Source: Burkholderia oklahomensis C6786
GTDB taxonomy: Bacteria; Pseudomonadota; Gammaproteobacteria; Burkholderiales; Burkholderiaceae
DNA length: 64,000 bases
Direction of reading: 5' to 3'
Assembly (NCBI RefSeq): GCF_000959365.1
Contig: NZ_CP009555.1
Location: 3,348,001-3,412,000, forward strand
Shown here: positions 35,501 to 43,983 of the stretch, in pieces
Numbering within the stretch: the first letter of the stretch is position 1
How the letters are laid out: the number at the start of each line of letters is the position of its first letter
Notes under the pieces: model-generated
The model's database searches: none
Told to the model about the DNA's origin: nothing
What the model saw: the letters and a program-made list of their open reading frames with translations, nothing else
Position numbers and translations under genes: made by a program

Positions 35501-37382
35501 GCGTCGTTTCGAGCACGATCGTCTGCGCCCAGTGATCCGGCGCGTCGAGCGCGAGCCCGGCGAACCACGCAAGGATCGGCGTCGGCGGCAGCGCGTCGTG
35601 CGCGCGCGGCTCGCCGGCGGCGGGCGCGGCGGCGGGCGCGGCCTCGGCGCGCGGCTGCCGGTCGAGCTCGTCGGCGAGCGCGCGCAGGCTGAGGCCGCCG
35701 AGCATCTGGCCCGGCGTCAGCAGCAATCCTTTGCCGCGCGCTTCGACGATCGCGCGCAACGCGCTCAGGCTGTCGCCGCCGAGCGAGAAAAAGCTCTCGT
35801 CGCGACCCGGTTCGCGGCCGAGAATGCGAGCCCAGATGTCCGCAAGCGCGCGCTCGGTGGGCGTCGCGGGCGGCGTGCGGGCGACGTCGCCGTTGTCGCT
35901 GTCGCTGTCGCTGTCGTTGTCGTTGTCGTTGCCGTTGCCGTTGCCGCAGTCGTCCCCGCGCCTTGCCGCGGCGGGCCGCGACGACGGAGCGGCCGCGCGC
36001 GGCGAGCCGATCGCGGGCGGCGCCGCGAGCCTCGGCAGCGACAGGCGCGCGATCGGCATGCCCGGCTCTCGCAGCACGGCGTCGAGTAGATCGGCGAAGC
36101 TTGCGAGCCATTGATCGGCCGTCGGCGCATCGAGCACGTCGCTGCGATGCTCGAGCGCCGCGTGCAGCGCGTCCGCGCGCGGCTCGAGCATGAAGGTCAG
36201 GTCGAATTTCGCGGCGGCGGGGAATACCGGCACGACGTCGATCGTCGACGCGCCGAGTCGCGGCTCGCGAAGCGGCGCGCTCTGCAGCGCGAACATCGCG
36301 TGAAAGAGCGGCGTGTCGACGGCGTCGCGCGCGCGACGCCGCGCGACTTCGTCGAACGGCGCGCGCGAATGCGCGAACGCTTCGAGCGCGACGCCGCGGC
36401 AGCGCTCGAGCAACGTCGCGAAGCCGGGCTCGTTCGAAACGTCGACGTCGAGCACGAGCGTGTTCGCGAAAAAGCCGATCATCGGCTCGAACTCCGGCCG
36501 CGGCCGGTTCGCGACCGGCGTGCCGATCGCAAGCCGCGTCGCGCCGCTCGCGCGATGCAGCAGCGCGGCGAACGCGGCGAGCAGCACGACGAACGGCGTC
36601 GTGTCGGCTTCGCGCGCTGCCCGCGCCGCGCGCTCGGCGAGCGATGCGGGCAGCGCGCGTTGCGCCGTCCTTCCGCGCTCCGCGCGTCGCGCGCGGGCCG
36701 CGCGCTCGCACGCCGGTTCCTCGGCGCGGGCGCGCGCGAGCGCGAACGGAAGCGGCTCGATCGGCGCAAGCCGCTTCGCCCAGAAGTCGACGTCGGCCGT
36801 CAGCGCATCGCCGGCGTCTTCCTCCCACGCCGCGTAGTCGCCGTACTGGAGCGCCGGCTCGGCGGGCGCGCGCGCGGCGGCGCCCGTTTCGAACGCGTAT
36901 TGCGCGTCGAGCTCGGCGACGATCCGGTCGAGCGACCAGCCGTCGCACGCGATGTGATGGAACACGAGCGACAGCACGTGCTCGTCCGGCGCGAGCTCGA
37001 AGAGCGCCGCGCGCAGCATCTGCGGACGGCGCAGGTCGAAGGGCGTCGCCGCTTCGTCGGCGAGCCGCGCGTGCAGCGCGTCGCTGGCGATCCGCGCGCG
37101 CTTGAGCTCGAACGAGGCCGTCGCGTGCACGAACTGCATCGGCCGGCCGTCGACCGCGCCGTAACTCGTGCGGAGGATCTCGTGCCGGCGCACGAGCGCA
37201 TCGAGGCTGCGCGCGAGCGCGTCGGCGTCGAGCGCGCCGCCGATGCGCAGCGCGAGCGGTATCGCATACGCGGTCGAGTCCGGATCGAGCTCGGCCAGCA
37301 TCCACACGCGCCGCTGCGCGCGCGATTGCGGAAAGACGAATACGTCTTGCGCGTCGATCGGATCGCGGTTCGTTTGCGTCAT
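29559..37382 (-). CDS. NRPS-2: C-T-E-C-A-T-E with an adenylation-less module
   Basis: The protein has 2607 residues. The start at 37382 lies one base after the NRPS-1 stop (TGAGATG). The first module has a condensation domain (~10-450, HHIACDG), an Asn/Asp/Ser repeat linker (~480-500), a carrier with Ser538 in FSLGGDSLSA, and an epimerase (~595-1055; HHVAVDAFSW, EHHGR, VGWFTALSP), but no adenylation domain. The second module has condensation (HHILLDG), adenylation (~1530-2030), carrier Ser2079 and a second epimerase (HHLVMDVASW, EGHGR, VGWFTCVYP). The only A code reads DAATVAAVC, similar to phenylalanine or tyrosine codes. Both residues would be D. The A-less carrier must be loaded in trans by another adenylation domain, or stays empty. 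Ending in an epimerase with an acidic tail (DALILDITDTE) fits docking to NRPS-3. Confidence 0.95.
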   Translation of the reverse strand: MTQTNRDPIDAQDVFVFPQSRAQRRVWMLAELDPDSTAYAIPLALRIGGALDADALARSLDALVRRHEILRTSYGAVDGRPMQFVHATASFELKRARIASDALHARLADEAATPFDLRRPQMLRAALFELAPDEHVLSLVFHHIACDGWSLDRIVAELDAQYAFETGAAARAPAEPALQYGDYAAWEEDAGDALTADVDFWAKRLAPIEPLPFALARARAEEPACERAARARRAERGRTAQRALPASLAERAARAAREADTTPFVVLLAAFAALLHRASGATRLAIGTPVANRPRPEFEPMIGFFANTLVLDVDVSNEPGFATLLERCRGVALEAFAHSRAPFDEVARRRARDAVDTPLFHAMFALQSAPLREPRLGASTIDVVPVFPAAAKFDLTFMLEPRADALHAALEHRSDVLDAPTADQWLASFADLLDAVLREPGMPIARLSLPRLAAPPAIGSPRAAAPSSRPAAARRGDDCGNGNGNDNDNDSDSDSDNGDVARTPPATPTERALADIWARILGREPGRDESFFSLGGDSLSALRAIVEARGKGLLLTPGQMLGGLSLRALADELDRQPRAEAAPAAAPAAGEPRAHDALPPTPILAWFAGLALDAPDHWAQTIVLETTHAIAPERLRGALRELAAQHAALRQRVTLDAGRASVVFEPDDDRSPDGRDMIDTLDMHDGRDRFPLDVRTVEHDDEARDAIASLAARLDLRRGPLARAALLARDGAPTLLALAVHHVAVDAFSWSVLLHQLAASLAGDAAPPAAAASLADWHRAARTAALAADPAPWLALAARGFPALPTRPDATAPGLEADTLVETRRLPPQQTARLLDTAPAGRRSRTQAILLASLCAALAPALASERVALTLEHHGRDGEHGVDVSSLVGWFTALSPIVVDDCLRGAPLDLVARAAHALAALAPRRHEYGLARWLGASPDVRRRLDAAGLPEISFNFLGVVARPAGGAFALRPDLIVGERAAANRRSFTLDVVASVIDGELRMDWRYSPKVLDPQLVRDAAQRWIEQLAALLDAIARAPRLAADHPLARVTQRELDELAPRVADAATLCSLTPLQEGMLFEANAHRASSAFHEQLTAVVDGPLDPRRFAAAWQTMLERHDALRAGFIARADGRPIQFVDARPTLPVAWLDWSAAAAPGDQDALLARWLRDDAARPFDLSRPPLMRLAIATLGPRRHRWLWSFHHILLDGWSIPVFFRELIAIYAGREAALPAPRPFADHLAWLALRAPDATRDAWRQRLARLQPARLAAPARGPARHARREIALDRATSDAIERLARDADVTASAVFDAAWALLLARSGVGADVAFGVTLSGRSSGAPGADAMIGLFINTLPLRVTLAPAQTVRALLARVRQGLAELHASEHERLSDILRAADAGTNDLFDTLVVFENYPVEGDFAAPSGLAFARPDYHEHTNYPVTLAVIPGERFALRLEYDANRYPDAHAAALVERLARLLERFAATPDATLATVGDDGGRLAAARARPAFAFTFASGSRSASAPVAAPVADPSSDDDAPPLAHTLFERAAARYPHAPALIAPEGTLTYAALARRAGAIAAQLRRRGVGPEAIVGMMLPRGADAIAALLGILKAGAAYLPLDPAYPPARSGYMLRDAGARFVIGPAGLTPIDAGDVVALRLADLLELEFDANANAGAGAPTQAAPGRAQPPSSLAYVIYTSGSTGEPKGVGVTHAGIANMCRAMRTGFAVDATSRVFLFPPLTFDASVAEIFTALSSGAALALPPEGAKQSDTSTALIEAARSGGVTHATLPPSLLAVLDDADLAGVKTIVAAGEAAPAGLLARWARSRRVVNAYGPSEATVCASMHVCDAREPLPPIGAGIDGARTIVLDDWLGAAPVGVAGEICVGGPALARGYLGRPGLTAASFVPDPTSAEPGARLYRTGDRGVALADGSIRYLGRAGGHVKLRGYRIDPDGIAGVLLRHPSVRDALVDVTEHRRRPELTAFVIPHAGALDVDTLRAHAARELAPHEVPARFVGVPAWPLTSSGKIDRAALRDAHAPRADADADTVADAPRDDVETWVRDAFRHVLGAPDARVDDDYFALGGDSILALQVSATMLRHGVKIGAGEVLELRTPRAIARTCRERLATDARTLAHEAEPESADVPLAPIQRWFLERGGDAPRRFTIDVRLTLAAPLDPDALARALATLSQRHDALRLRVERGPRGWRQRYAPRDGAPLLPLAIASGALLDEAALDAHAAAQQAALDPVRGPVARASYAPHGPSGAPELILVAHHLVMDVASWRILLADLDTCYGAARRGEPMPAAPRSTSYRRWSEALLATAHAREPERAFWESMLAADARDAGRALGSPGRVGALDVVRIGFDAALTARLNGSLNRVHDTRAPELLLAALARAWARWTRGAALRLDVEGHGRHAPPGVDADLSRTVGWFTCVYPLRIESDDDWDAAISRAKTLLRAVPDGGVGFGVLTRHEGADALVDAPPRAVSWNYLGAAADGDAGALPELGARVAAGGLPDGRAPDDTVAHPLAIDAAIAAGELSIRFAYSGEPRDAAEPPDIARLAALTDEAIRALCAHLSARLDASPAPSQRHLHPLPGGEHLKPAELDALILDITDTE
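35892..35945 (-). repeat. Six-base microsatellite in the NRPS-2 C-T linker
   Basis: Runs of GTCGCT, GTCGTT and GCCGTT units encode alternating Asp/Ser, Asp/Asn and Gly/Asn exactly where an adenylation domain would normally sit between condensation and carrier. Confidence 0.85.
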
Positions 37383-37383
37383 C

Positions 37384-40300
37384 TCAGAGGGCTTTGTCGA
37401 GAGTGGTGAGGCGCGAGCCGTCCTGCTCGGCGGAAATCCGCGCGCGCACGCGCGGCGCGCGGCGAACGGGCGACGGCGTGTCCGGCCCGCGCGCGTCGGC
37501 GGCGAGCGAATCGATCCACGCGGCGAGCGCGTGCAGCGTCGGCTGCGCGAACATGCCCTGCAGCGGCAGATCGATGCCCGTCGCATGCCGCGCCGCGTTC
37601 AGCGCCTTGAGCGACGCGATGCTGTCGCCGCCGAGCGCGAAGAAGCTGTCGTGGCGGGACGGCGAGCGGCCGAGGACGCGGGTCCAGATATCGGCGAGGA
37701 GGCGTTCGGTGGGGGTGGCGGGCGGCTCGTGGGCGACGGCGTCGGGGAGGGCCTCGGGCGCGGGCAGCGCGCGGCGGTCGAGCTTGCCGTTGACGGTGAG
37801 GGGCAGCGCGGCGAGCGCGACGAAGTGCGCGGGGAGCATGTGAGCGGGCACGCAGGCGGCGAGATGGGCGCGGAGCGCGGCTGCGTCGAATGCGTTGAAT
37901 GCGCGGCTCGGGCGGTCCGGTTCGCTGGAACCGGGCGGCGGCGGGTTCGAATCGCTCGCGCGGCCGGCGTTGTCGATGCCGCGTCGCGTGACGTACGCGA
38001 CGAGCCGCGCATTGCCGCGTGCGTCGGCGTCGCAGACGACGGCGGCGTCGCGCACGGCCGGATGCCGCCGCAGCGCGGCCTCGATCTCGGCGGGCTCGAT
38101 CCGGAAGCCGCGGATCTTGATCTGCTGATCGGCGCGGCCGAGATAGTCGATCTCGCCGTCGGCGCGGCGCCGGGCGAGGTCGCCCGCGCGATAGCGTCGC
38201 GCGCCGGGCGGTCCGGACGGATCGGGGACGAAGCGGGCGGCGGTGAGGCCGGGCCGGTTCAGATAGCCGCGCGCGACGCCGGGGCCGCCGACGTGAATCT
38301 CGCCGGCGACGCCGTCGAGGGCGGGCGCGCCGTGGGGATCGAGGATCTGCAGCGAGAGATCGGCGAGCGGTTCGCCGATCGGGCAGAGGGCGGCGTCGGC
38401 GTCGGCATCGGCGCGTTGCAGCGGGCGGGCGGTGACGTGGACGGTGGTTTCGGTGATGCCGTACATATTGACGAGCCGGGGGCGCGCGTCGCCGTGGCGG
38501 CCGAACCAGCCGCGCAGGCTGGCCGGGGCGAGCGCCTCGCCGCCGAACACGACGAGGCGCAGCGCGGGGAGCGGCGCGGGCTGCCGGTCGAGCAGGCGGA
38601 AGGCGGACGGAGTCTGGCTGAGGACGGAGACGCGGTGATCGCGGAGGAAGCCGGCGAACGCGAGCGGGTCGCGGCTCGTCTCGTAAGGGACGAAGACGGC
38701 GCGCGCGCCGTGCAGCAGCGCGCCCCACAGCTCCCAGACGGAGAAGTCGAAGGCGGTCGAATGGAAGACGCTCCAGACGTCGTTGCTGGAGAGTTCGAAC
38801 GGGTCGCGGGTGACGTCGAAGAGGCGCAGGACGTTCGCGTGCGTGACGACGCAGCCTTTGGGCGTGCCGGTGGAGCCGGACGTGTAGATCACGTAGGCGG
38901 CCTGGTCGGCGCAGAGGGTGCGGGGCGGCGCGGGACGCGGGGCCGCGTCGCCGTCGAGCTCGATCGCGCGGCGGGGCAGGCCGTGCGGGGGGAGCCGGTC
39001 GAGCTCGTCGGTCATGCCGACGATGGCGATCATCGCGCTGTCGTCGATGAGCAAGCGCAGGCGCTCGCCGGGATAGGCGGAGTCGAGCGGCACGTAGGCG
39101 GAGCCGGTCTTGAGGATGGCGAGCATGCCGATCGCGAAATGGATGTCGCGGCCGGTGCACAGGCCGATGCGCTGCTCGGGGCGTGCGCCGATCGCGCGCA
39201 GCGACCAGGCGAGCGCGTTGGCGCGGGCGTCGAGCTGGGCGTAGGTCAGCGAGCCGGCGTCGCCCGAGACGGCGAGGGCGGCGGGATGACGGGCGGCGAT
39301 CGCCTCGAACGCGCTGCATAGATTCGCATGGCGCGGCATCGGGGCCGCGGCCGTGCGCGCGGTTGGCGCGTCGCGTACGCCGGCGACCGGCATCGCGAGC
39401 CACGACGCGTCGACGTCGGCGGCGATGTCGCGCAGCGCCGCGTCGAGTACCGCGAGATGCCGCTCGATTTGCGGCGCGGCGAAATGCGCGACGTCGTAAT
39501 GCAGCGAAACGTCGACGCAGTCGGCGGCCGGGTCGCGCGCGAACTGCACGAGCAGCGGAAAGTCGGTTTCCTCGCGGGCCTCGAAATTGACGACCGCGAC
39601 GCCGGGCAGCGCGAGCGCGTCGCGATAGACATGGAAATGGATGTAGTTGAATGCGACGTCGAACAGGCGGCCGGCGCCGGCCTCGTCGGCCATCGCGGCG
39701 AGCGGCAGGCGCTTCAGCGCGTCGAGCTCGCGTTCGGCGGCGGCCACCTGCCCGATCAGCGCCGCCCACGAGCCGGGCGCGAGCCGCGCGCCGAACGGCA
39801 CGGTGTTGAGGAAGAGGCCCGCCGCCCGCGCGCTGCGAGGATGATCGGGCCGGTTGTGGACGACGTAGCCCGTGACCGGCCGGTCCGATCCCGTCAGCAT
39901 CGATAGCGTGCGCAGATGCGCGGCGAGCAGCAGCGAGCGCAACTCGACGCGGAGTGCGCGGGCGCGCTCGACGAGCGCGAGCGACAGCGCCGACGGCACG
40001 CGCCGCACGACGCGCTCGACCGCGCGCCGGCCATCGGGGGCGCGCGCCGCGCCGCGTTCGTTGGCGTCGCCGTTCGCGAGCGGCGTCGCCGGCGAATGCG
40101 CGAGACGTTCGCGCCACGCGCGGCGCAGTGCGTCGTTCGCGAGCGCGTCGCGCTCGGCGGCCGCGTGCAGCGCGAGCACGGGCGCATCGCTTTCGGGCGC
40201 GGCCGCTCGGCCGCCGCATGCGCGGACGATGATGTCCGTCATCAGCGACGCGACGCTCCAGCCGTCGACGATCGCGTGATGAAAGCTCAGCGTGACGTCG

Positions 40301-43300
40301 ATCGCGTCGTCGGCCACGCGATGGATGAAGAGCCGCAGCATCGGACCGTGCGAGACGTCGAAGTCGCGCCGCTGCTCCGCGTCGACGAACGCGCGGAGCG
40401 CGGCCCGCTGCGCCGCGTCGTCGAGCGCGCGGCAATCGAAGACCTGCAGCGCGGGGGCGGCTTCGCGCCGGATCAACTGCAGCGGCGCCGAGAAGCCGTC
40501 GAGCGCGAACACGGTGCGCAGCGCCGCGTGCGCGCGCGTTGCGGCCGCGAGCGCGCCGCGCCACGCGGTCTCGTTCCATGCGGCGATCCGCAGCCGGTAG
40601 CGGAACACGTCGTGGAAGACCGCGCCGCCGTCGCGCTCCCGATGGAACAGCATGCCGAGCTGCAGGCGCGACATCGGCAGCGCGTCTTCGAGTCCGTCGG
40701 GCAGCGATGCGCGGTCGGCGTCCGTCAGCAGTTCGAACGGCACGGGCGCGGCGGGGGCGGCCGCACCCCATTGCGGATCGCGATCGACCGCTTCGGCGAG
40801 CGCCTCGAGCGTCGGACTTTCGCGCAGTTGCCGCGGCGATACGTAGACGCCTTGCGCGCGTGCGCCGGTGACGACGGCGAGCGAATTGATGCTGTCGCCG
40901 CCGAGCGCGAAGAAGCTGTCGTGGCGGGACGGCGAGCGGCCGAGGACGCGGGTCCAGATGTCGGCGAGGAGGCGTTCGGTGGGGGTGGCGGGCGGCTCGT
41001 GGGCGACGGCGTCGGGGAGGGCCTCGGGCGCGGGCAGCGCGCGGCGGTCGAGCTTGCCGTTGACGGTGAGGGGCAGCGCGGCGAGCGCGACGAAGTGCGC
41101 GGGGAGCATGTGAGCGGGCACGCAGGCGGCGAGATGGGCGCGGAGCGCGGCTGCGTCGAATGCGTCGAATGCGCGGCTCGGGCGGTCCGGTTCGCTGGAA
41201 CCGGGCGGCGGCGGGTTCGAATCGCTCGCGCGGCCGGCGTTGTCGATGCCGCGTCGCGTGACGTACGCGACGAGCCGCGCATTGCCGCGTGCGTCGGCGT
41301 CGCAGACGACGGCGGCGTCGCGCACGGCCGGATGCCGCCGCAGCGCGGCCTCGATCTCGGCGGGCTCGATCCGGAAGCCGCGGATCTTGATCTGCTGATC
41401 GGCGCGGCCGAGATAGTCGATCTCGCCGTCGGCGCGGCGCCGGGCGAGGTCGCCCGCGCGATAGCGTCGCGCGCCGGGCGGTCCGGACGGATCGGGGACG
41501 AAGCGGGCGGCGGTGAGGCCGGGCCGGTTCAGATAGCCGCGCGCGACGCCGGGGCCGCCGACGTGAATCTCGCCGGCGACGCCGTCGAGGGCGGGCGCGC
41601 CGTGGGGATCGAGGATCTGCAGCGAGAGATCGGCGAGCGGTTCGCCGATCGGGCAGAGGGCGGCGTCGGCGTCGGCATCGGCGCGTTGCAGCGGGCGGGC
41701 GGTGACGTGGACGGTGGTTTCGGTGATGCCGTACATATTGACGAGCCGGGGGCGCGCGTCGCCGTGGCGGCCGAACCAGCCGCGCAGGCTGGCCGGGGCG
41801 AGCGCCTCGCCGCCGAACACGACGAGGCGCAGCGCGGGGAGCGGCGCGGGCTGCCGGTCGAGCAGGCGGAAGGCGGACGGAGTCTGGCTGAGGACGGAGA
41901 CGCGGTGATCGCGGAGGAAGCCGGCGAACGCGAGCGGGTCGCGGCTCGTCTCGTAAGGGACGAAGACGGCGCGCGCGCCGTGCAGCAGCGCGCCCCACAG
42001 CTCCCAGACGGAGAAGTCGAAGGCGGTCGAATGGAAGACGCTCCAGACGTCGTTGCTGGAGAGTTCGAACGGGTCGCGGGTGACGTCGAAGAGGCGCAGG
42101 ACGTTCGCGTGCGTGACGACGCAGCCTTTGGGCGTGCCGGTGGAGCCGGACGTGTAGATCACGTAGGCGGCCTGGTCGGCGCAGAGGGTGCGGGGCGGCG
42201 CGGGACGCGGGGCCGCGTCGCCGTCGAGCTCGATCGCGCGGCGGGGCAGGCCGTGCGGGGGGAGCCGGTCGAGCTCGTCGGTCATGCCGACGATGGCGAT
42301 CATCGCGCTGTCGTCGATGAGCAAGCGCAGGCGCTCGCCGGGATAGGCGGAGTCGAGCGGCACGTAGGCGGAGCCGGTCTTGAGGATGGCGAGCATGCCG
42401 ATCGCGAAATGGATGTCGCGGCCGGTGCACAGGCCGATGCGCTGCTCGGGGCGTGCGCCGATCGCGCGCAGCGACCAGGCGAGCGCGTTGGCGCGGGCGT
42501 CGAGCTGGGCGTAGGTCAGCGAGCCGGCGTCGCCCGAGACGGCGAGGGCGGCGGGATGACGGGCGGCGATCGCCTCGAACGCGCTGCATAGATTCGCATG
42601 GCGCGGCATCGGGGCCGCGGCCGTGCGCGCAGCCGGCGCGTCGCTGCGCGATGGCTTCGCCGGAACGAGGCGCGCGTTCGTATCGTCGAGCGCTTCGCGC
42701 ATCACCGACCGGAACGTTTCGACGAGCGCATTTGGCGCGAGATCGCCGAAGCACGAATCGTTCGTGTCGAAGTCGACGAAGATCGGGCGCCGTGTGTCGA
42801 AGTCGCGCACGTAGACCCGCAGCGGATAGCTTTGCACCGGCGTGCGCAGCGGCGTCACCGTCATCGACGTGCCGTCGAACGTCGCATCGTAGTCGTGCTT
42901 TTCGTACGACAGGCTCACTTCGAACGGAAGGCGGCCCTGCTCGCCGGCGAGCGCGTCGAGCGGATAACGCTGATGCCTGAAGTCGGCCTTCAACTGCGCG
43001 GCGATGCGGGTGACGAGATCGGAGAACGTATCGGCCGGCGCGGCCGACGTGCGCAGCACGCAGAAGCCGAGAAAGAGGCCGATCGTCTGCTTGTCGGTCG
43101 CGGTGCGCCGATTCAGGATCGGCAGTCCGATCGCGAGATCGCGCGCGGCGACGAGGCGAAACAGCGTCGCGTGCAGGACGGCTGCGAAGAAATGGAATGC
43201 GTTCGCGTGTCGCGTTCCGGCCCAGGCGCGCACTTGGGCGGCTTCGCGCGCGGTCAGCTCGAGCACCGTGCGGCGGTTCGACAGCGACGTCGCGCGGCGG

Positions 43301-43920
43301 AAATACGTGCTGTCGTACGACGCGAGACGTTCGGCCCAATATCGGCGCGAGGCGGCGCATTTGCCGGACGACAGGTAGGCGCGCTCGTCGTCGAGCATCG
43401 ACTCGATGCGCGTCTCGCTCCACGCGACCGGTTCGCCGCCCGCGCGCAGCCGGTTGTATGCATCGCAGAGCAGCGTATAGAAGCGCGACGTTGCCCACCC
43501 GTCGAACAGCGTGTGGTCATACTTCACATAGGCAATGTGCTCGGTGTCGCCGACCCTGATCAGCACCATGCCGTTCGCGATCTCGCGCCCGTCGGACGCG
43601 AAGGGGCGGCGTTCGAAATCGTCGTCGACGAAGCGCCGCGCGGCCGCGTGCGGATCGGCGTGCGCGCGCAGGTCGAGCGTGTCGCGCGCGAAGCGCGCGT
43701 CGTCGTGCACGATCTGGAACACGCCGTCGACGCCGTCGTACAGCGATGAGCGCAGCGCCGGGCTGTGCCGCGCGACGAAGTCCGCCGCGCGCCAGAACAG
43801 ATCGTGATCGAGCGGGCCGACGATGCGCGCCGTCGCGCCGATATTCGCGAGCCGGTGGTCTTCGTGGATCTTTTTCGCTGCGTGGATGTTGCGCTGTGCC
43901 GCCCGCAAGGGATATCTCAT
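37384..43920 (-). CDS. NRPS-1: initiating synthetase C-A-T-C-A-T
   Basis: From the ATG at 43920 the protein has 2178 residues. An in-frame GTG at 43983 would add 21 polar residues, and neither start has a strong ribosome site. It begins directly with a condensation domain (YDHTLFDGW), as in starter modules that accept an acyl group, although no fatty-acyl ligase gene is nearby. Then come adenylation (~441-960), carrier (Ser1010, LGGDSINSL), condensation (HHAIVDG), adenylation (~1531-2050), carrier (Ser2100, LGGDSIASL) and a basic tail with no release domain. Both adenylation domains read DFWSVGMVH, a threonine/dehydrobutyrine code, and are virtually identical at DNA level (1.74-kb direct repeat). 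The only protein difference noticed is one Asn/Asp change in the C-terminal A region. This is the first gene of the operon. Confidence 0.95.
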   Translation of the reverse strand: MRYPLRAAQRNIHAAKKIHEDHRLANIGATARIVGPLDHDLFWRAADFVARHSPALRSSLYDGVDGVFQIVHDDARFARDTLDLRAHADPHAAARRFVDDDFERRPFASDGREIANGMVLIRVGDTEHIAYVKYDHTLFDGWATSRFYTLLCDAYNRLRAGGEPVAWSETRIESMLDDERAYLSSGKCAASRRYWAERLASYDSTYFRRATSLSNRRTVLELTAREAAQVRAWAGTRHANAFHFFAAVLHATLFRLVAARDLAIGLPILNRRTATDKQTIGLFLGFCVLRTSAAPADTFSDLVTRIAAQLKADFRHQRYPLDALAGEQGRLPFEVSLSYEKHDYDATFDGTSMTVTPLRTPVQSYPLRVYVRDFDTRRPIFVDFDTNDSCFGDLAPNALVETFRSVMREALDDTNARLVPAKPSRSDAPAARTAAAPMPRHANLCSAFEAIAARHPAALAVSGDAGSLTYAQLDARANALAWSLRAIGARPEQRIGLCTGRDIHFAIGMLAILKTGSAYVPLDSAYPGERLRLLIDDSAMIAIVGMTDELDRLPPHGLPRRAIELDGDAAPRPAPPRTLCADQAAYVIYTSGSTGTPKGCVVTHANVLRLFDVTRDPFELSSNDVWSVFHSTAFDFSVWELWGALLHGARAVFVPYETSRDPLAFAGFLRDHRVSVLSQTPSAFRLLDRQPAPLPALRLVVFGGEALAPASLRGWFGRHGDARPRLVNMYGITETTVHVTARPLQRADADADAALCPIGEPLADLSLQILDPHGAPALDGVAGEIHVGGPGVARGYLNRPGLTAARFVPDPSGPPGARRYRAGDLARRRADGEIDYLGRADQQIKIRGFRIEPAEIEAALRRHPAVRDAAVVCDADARGNARLVAYVTRRGIDNAGRASDSNPPPPGSSEPDRPSRAFDAFDAAALRAHLAACVPAHMLPAHFVALAALPLTVNGKLDRRALPAPEALPDAVAHEPPATPTERLLADIWTRVLGRSPSRHDSFFALGGDSINSLAVVTGARAQGVYVSPRQLRESPTLEALAEAVDRDPQWGAAAPAAPVPFELLTDADRASLPDGLEDALPMSRLQLGMLFHRERDGGAVFHDVFRYRLRIAAWNETAWRGALAAATRAHAALRTVFALDGFSAPLQLIRREAAPALQVFDCRALDDAAQRAALRAFVDAEQRRDFDVSHGPMLRLFIHRVADDAIDVTLSFHHAIVDGWSVASLMTDIIVRACGGRAAAPESDAPVLALHAAAERDALANDALRRAWRERLAHSPATPLANGDANERGAARAPDGRRAVERVVRRVPSALSLALVERARALRVELRSLLLAAHLRTLSMLTGSDRPVTGYVVHNRPDHPRSARAAGLFLNTVPFGARLAPGSWAALIGQVAAAERELDALKRLPLAAMADEAGAGRLFDVAFNYIHFHVYRDALALPGVAVVNFEAREETDFPLLVQFARDPAADCVDVSLHYDVAHFAAPQIERHLAVLDAALRDIAADVDASWLAMPVAGVRDAPTARTAAAPMPRHANLCSAFEAIAARHPAALAVSGDAGSLTYAQLDARANALAWSLRAIGARPEQRIGLCTGRDIHFAIGMLAILKTGSAYVPLDSAYPGERLRLLIDDSAMIAIVGMTDELDRLPPHGLPRRAIELDGDAAPRPAPPRTLCADQAAYVIYTSGSTGTPKGCVVTHANVLRLFDVTRDPFELSSNDVWSVFHSTAFDFSVWELWGALLHGARAVFVPYETSRDPLAFAGFLRDHRVSVLSQTPSAFRLLDRQPAPLPALRLVVFGGEALAPASLRGWFGRHGDARPRLVNMYGITETTVHVTARPLQRADADADAALCPIGEPLADLSLQILDPHGAPALDGVAGEIHVGGPGVARGYLNRPGLTAARFVPDPSGPPGARRYRAGDLARRRADGEIDYLGRADQQIKIRGFRIEPAEIEAALRRHPAVRDAAVVCDADARGNARLVAYVTRRGIDNAGRASDSNPPPPGSSEPDRPSRAFNAFDAAALRAHLAACVPAHMLPAHFVALAALPLTVNGKLDRRALPAPEALPDAVAHEPPATPTERLLADIWTRVLGRSPSRHDSFFALGGDSIASLKALNAARHATGIDLPLQGMFAQPTLHALAAWIDSLAADARGPDTPSPVRRAPRVRARISAEQDGSRLTTLDKAL
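37618..39360 (-). repeat. Direct repeat, downstream copy (second A-T cassette of NRPS-1)
   Basis: A 1743-base stretch matches 40888-42630 (offset 3270) with two mismatches seen by eye: 37690 (A versus G) and 37896 (T versus C). It runs from just before the adenylation domain to the phosphopantetheine Ser codon of the carrier, so it is a precise A plus half-T cassette. Confidence 0.97.
40888..42630 (-). repeat. Direct repeat, upstream copy (first A-T cassette of NRPS-1)
   Basis: Partner of 37618-39360. Identity breaks abruptly at both ends: at 40887, just beyond the carrier Ser codon, and at 42631, before the adenylation domain. Codon choice inside (many CCC, TCC, AAA) differs from the flanking synthetase sequence (CCG, TCG, AAG). 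Confidence 0.97.
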
Positions 43921-43983
43921 CTGACTGCCCGCAGTAGATTGATTCGCTTTCGAATGTCCTTCGGATGTCGACTCGTCGTGCAC

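Noticed and set aside
35640..35945. Possible lost adenylation domain by frameshift in NRPS-2
   Set aside because: No A-domain motif is found in any frame between the condensation and carrier domains, and the reading frame is continuous.
29613..42591. Plus-strand frames of 400 to 1400 residues opposite NRPS-2 and NRPS-1
   Set aside because: Low-complexity Arg/Glu/Ala translation without family similarity; the repeated stretch appears twice only because the real gene is duplicated there.
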